NCBI RefSeq assembly: GCF_041146395.1
Contig: NC_090989.1
Coordinates: 119,349,501 to 119,413,500 of the forward strand
Length of the DNA: 64,000 nt
Reading direction: 5' to 3'
Source of the DNA: Eulemur rufifrons
Lineage: Eukaryota > Chordata > Mammalia > Primates > Lemuridae
Shown: positions 62,036-64,000 of the stretch, in pieces
Position numbering within the stretch: position 1 is the first letter of the stretch
Layout: each line of letters starts with the position of its first letter
The notes under the pieces: generated by a model
What the model was told of the DNA's origin: nothing
Database searches by the model: none
What the model saw: only the letters and a program-made list of their open reading frames with translations
Translations under genes and position numbers: made by a program

Positions 62036-62795
62036 TCTTAGTCCATTTGGGCTGCTATAATAAAATACCATAAACCATGTGGCTTATCAGTAATGAACAT
62101 TTAATTCACATAGTTCTGGAGGCTGGGAAGTCCAAGATCAAGGTGCCAGCAGATTCAGTGTCTGGTAAGGGCCTTTTCCTCATAGACCACCTTCTTCCTA
62201 TGTCCTTACATGATGGAAGGGGTAGGGCAGCTCCCTCAGGCCTCTTTTATCAGGTACTTATTCCATTCATGGGGGCTGGCTTAAAAAGTATGTATTGAAA
62301 AAAACAAACAAACAAACAAACATGAGGGCTCTACCCTCATGATCTAATCACTTCTCAAAGGCCCCATCTCTTAATACTATCACTTTGGGGATTAGGTTTT
62401 TTTGTTTTTTTTTTTTCTGAGACAGAGTCTCGCTCTGTTGCCTAGGCTAGAGTGAGTGCTGTGGTGTCAGCCTAGCTCACAGCAACCTCAAACTCCTGGG
62501 CTCAAGCAATCCTCCTGCCTCAGCCTCCTGAGTAGCTGGGACTACAGGCATGTGCCACCATGCCTGGATAATTTTTTCTATATATATTTTTAGTTGGCCA
62601 GATAATTTCTTTCTATTTTTAGTAGAGATGGGGTCTCACTCTTGCTCAGGCTGGTCTCGAACTCCTGAGCTCAAACAATCCACCCACCTCGGCCTCCCAG
62701 AGTGCTAGGATTACAGGCGTGAGCCACCATGCCCAGCTGGGGATTAAGTTTTAACATATGAATTTAGGGGCAATACAAACATTCAAACTATAGAA
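62036..62795 (-). repeat. MST-type MaLR LTR with two insertions
   Basis: 'tcttagtccatttgggctgc', 'ttctggaggctgggaagtcc', 'aagatcaaggtgccagcag', 'tcatgatctaatcacttctc' and 'aaactatag' give an antisense MST LTR. It is interrupted by a short AAAC-tailed insert at about 62274-62320 and by a lemur Alu at 62400-62737. Confidence 0.88.
62400..62737 (-). mobile_element. Lemur-type Alu SINE in MST LTR
   Basis: Poly-T (with one g), long-linker body, end 'ccatgcccagct'. The flanking repeat ggggattaggttt (about 62388-62400) and ggggattaagttt (62738-62750) is the target duplication with one mismatch. Confidence 0.92.
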
Positions 62796-64000
62796 CCTTG
62801 AATAGGACTTCATTTATTACCTGGCCCCCATGTGCACCCCCATGGCCCCCATGGTCCCCCATGGGGACCATGATGATTTTTTTGGTCTCTAAGTATCAAT
62901 GTTAATTCAGACTCTGTGACCAAGACTCCTTGAAATGTTTAGGTATTACCATTTTCCCAGTGCACAGTTATCTGAGTAAATGGTCTTAAGTCCAAAAGTT
63001 CTGGAACAACATTTGGGGAGGGATTGAGAAAGTCTTTATATTTGCATTGTGGTGCTGCAGGTTACTTCTTCATGGAGACTTGATCTGTCCTTGAGTTAAT
63101 GGGTTCCATGTCTAAAAATGGATACATATTTGGAATTTTGTCAATGAATCATTATTTTAAATATGGTGACTGCCTCAGTCTCCTGGTCATACATCCTTAA
63201 ATTCATTTGATGATACAAAGTGAGTAGTGCCCTCATTGGCTTCCCATCTATTTTTTCCCTAAGGACACTAAATTATATTAATTATCTCCATAGTATTCTC
63301 TGTGAGTCATCTCTCCCTGACTGCCCCTCTGAACATATATTATGATAATTGTCCAATTTAACTTTTGACAGTTAAACATCATAACCTGTTCTCCATTGTT
63401 TTGGGGTCCTATTATCCCCGTTGCTATCAACAGACCTAATTCTTTAATAGTCTCTTTTACCATAAGCTCTTGCCTATAGAAAGTCACTACTGAACCTCTT
63501 AGTGATACTGATGCCCCTAACAACAGTGTATTTATAATGGCCTTGAAATGTGGTGTATCCTCCTGGCCTTCTATAAACTAATCATATGATGGGTTTTCCA
63601 TCTTTACATAGTATGTGCTCTCTAGCATAATCAATTTTTTGAGTCTTTAAATTTGTTCTTTTACTGTCTATCATGGCAACTATGGCATTTTAACCTTATT
63701 TAGTATGAGCCTTCACTTTTCCATGCTTCTAGAAACCAACTTAGTAACAAATTCACACTGTTTTCTGGGGTTCTTTTTATGGTTTTAAATTCTGAGTACT
63801 GGGAGAGTGCTCCCAAATATATGTTTCCCTTATTCAACATTATTCTCCGTTCCTCTTCATTAGGCACCCTCAAAATTTAATCCCCGACATATTATCTCAG
63901 TTCATACTGGCTAGGTATTACAGATCCTTTGAGTTATAATTCCTTTCCTTCATTATCATACCCAGTACATTGAGACTTAACACTAGTTAAGGCATATTGG
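62796..64000. other. Unassigned sequence to the window end
   Basis: The minus frame 63278-63523 (81 codons) is the longest. Its surroundings might be ERV internal sequence, but no diagnostic motif was seen. An inverted repeat catggtcccc/ggggaccatg lies at 62850-62872. Confidence 0.35.

Noticed and set aside
62850..62872. Inverted repeat catggtcccc/ggggaccatg as a regulatory site
   Set aside because: It lies in a low-complexity run of cccccatgg units, so it probably arose by slippage; no other support.

Overview
The window is primate nuclear DNA, almost certainly from a strepsirrhine (lemur or loris group). The main evidence is seven SINEs at 3742, 14143, 16694, 37970, 45227, 52343 and 62400. 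They are Alu-like (GGCCGGGCGCGG start, dimeric body, poly-A tail) but carry an extra A/T-rich segment in the linker, with the motif tggacagcta or tggccaacta next to a TATATATA run, and they share the diagnostic phrase 'gtgagtgccgtggcgtcagc'. I know this Alu form from lemuriform genomes. Human-type AluS/AluY copies are absent. Older AluJ-like copies, MIR, L2, MaLR LTRs, L1M, MER8-like and Tigger-like copies are what a primate genome should show.

I find no intact protein-coding gene. Nearly every open frame lies in a repeat: antisense L1 ORF2, Alu, or an L1 5'UTR. The one strong sign of a real gene is a CpG-dense island at about 8280-9880, with GC boxes, an NRF1-like site and a minus-strand splice-donor consensus. 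It looks like an orphan housekeeping-type promoter whose other exons lie outside the window or cannot be recognised.

Layout: 1-8 kb is old L2/MIR/MST/L1M with one lemur Alu. 8.3-9.9 kb is the CpG island. 10-13.2 kb is mostly unassigned, ending in an ERV-type LTR. 13.4-16 kb holds Alus and a Tigger DNA transposon with a remnant of its transposase N-terminus. 16.6-18.7 kb is an L1 ORF2 fragment that received a lemur Alu, a MER8-like transposon and an RPSA processed pseudogene. 18.7-19.6 kb is a sulfotransferase (best match SULT1D1) processed pseudogene. 19.6-26.2 kb is a long antisense L1 reaching its GC-rich 5'UTR. 26-42 kb is intergenic with scattered MIR and Alu copies. 42.7-43.8 kb is a young antisense L1 3' end with a duplicated 3'UTR block. 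44.3-47.1 kb is an older antisense L1 holding an Alu inside an Alu. 48.2-48.95 kb is an LTR flanked by a 72-bp direct duplication. 49-56 kb is intergenic with Alus. 56.2-64 kb is a pile-up of ERV-like sequence, two MST-type LTRs, a twin-primed (5'-inverted) L1 with a perfect 16-bp target duplication, and a lemur Alu.

No operon-like or defence-like system is present. The most informative items are the orphan CpG island, the layered insertion history at 16.6-19.6 kb, and the inverted L1 at 58.2-61.6 kb. Repeat family names come from recall of consensus sequences, not from a database search.
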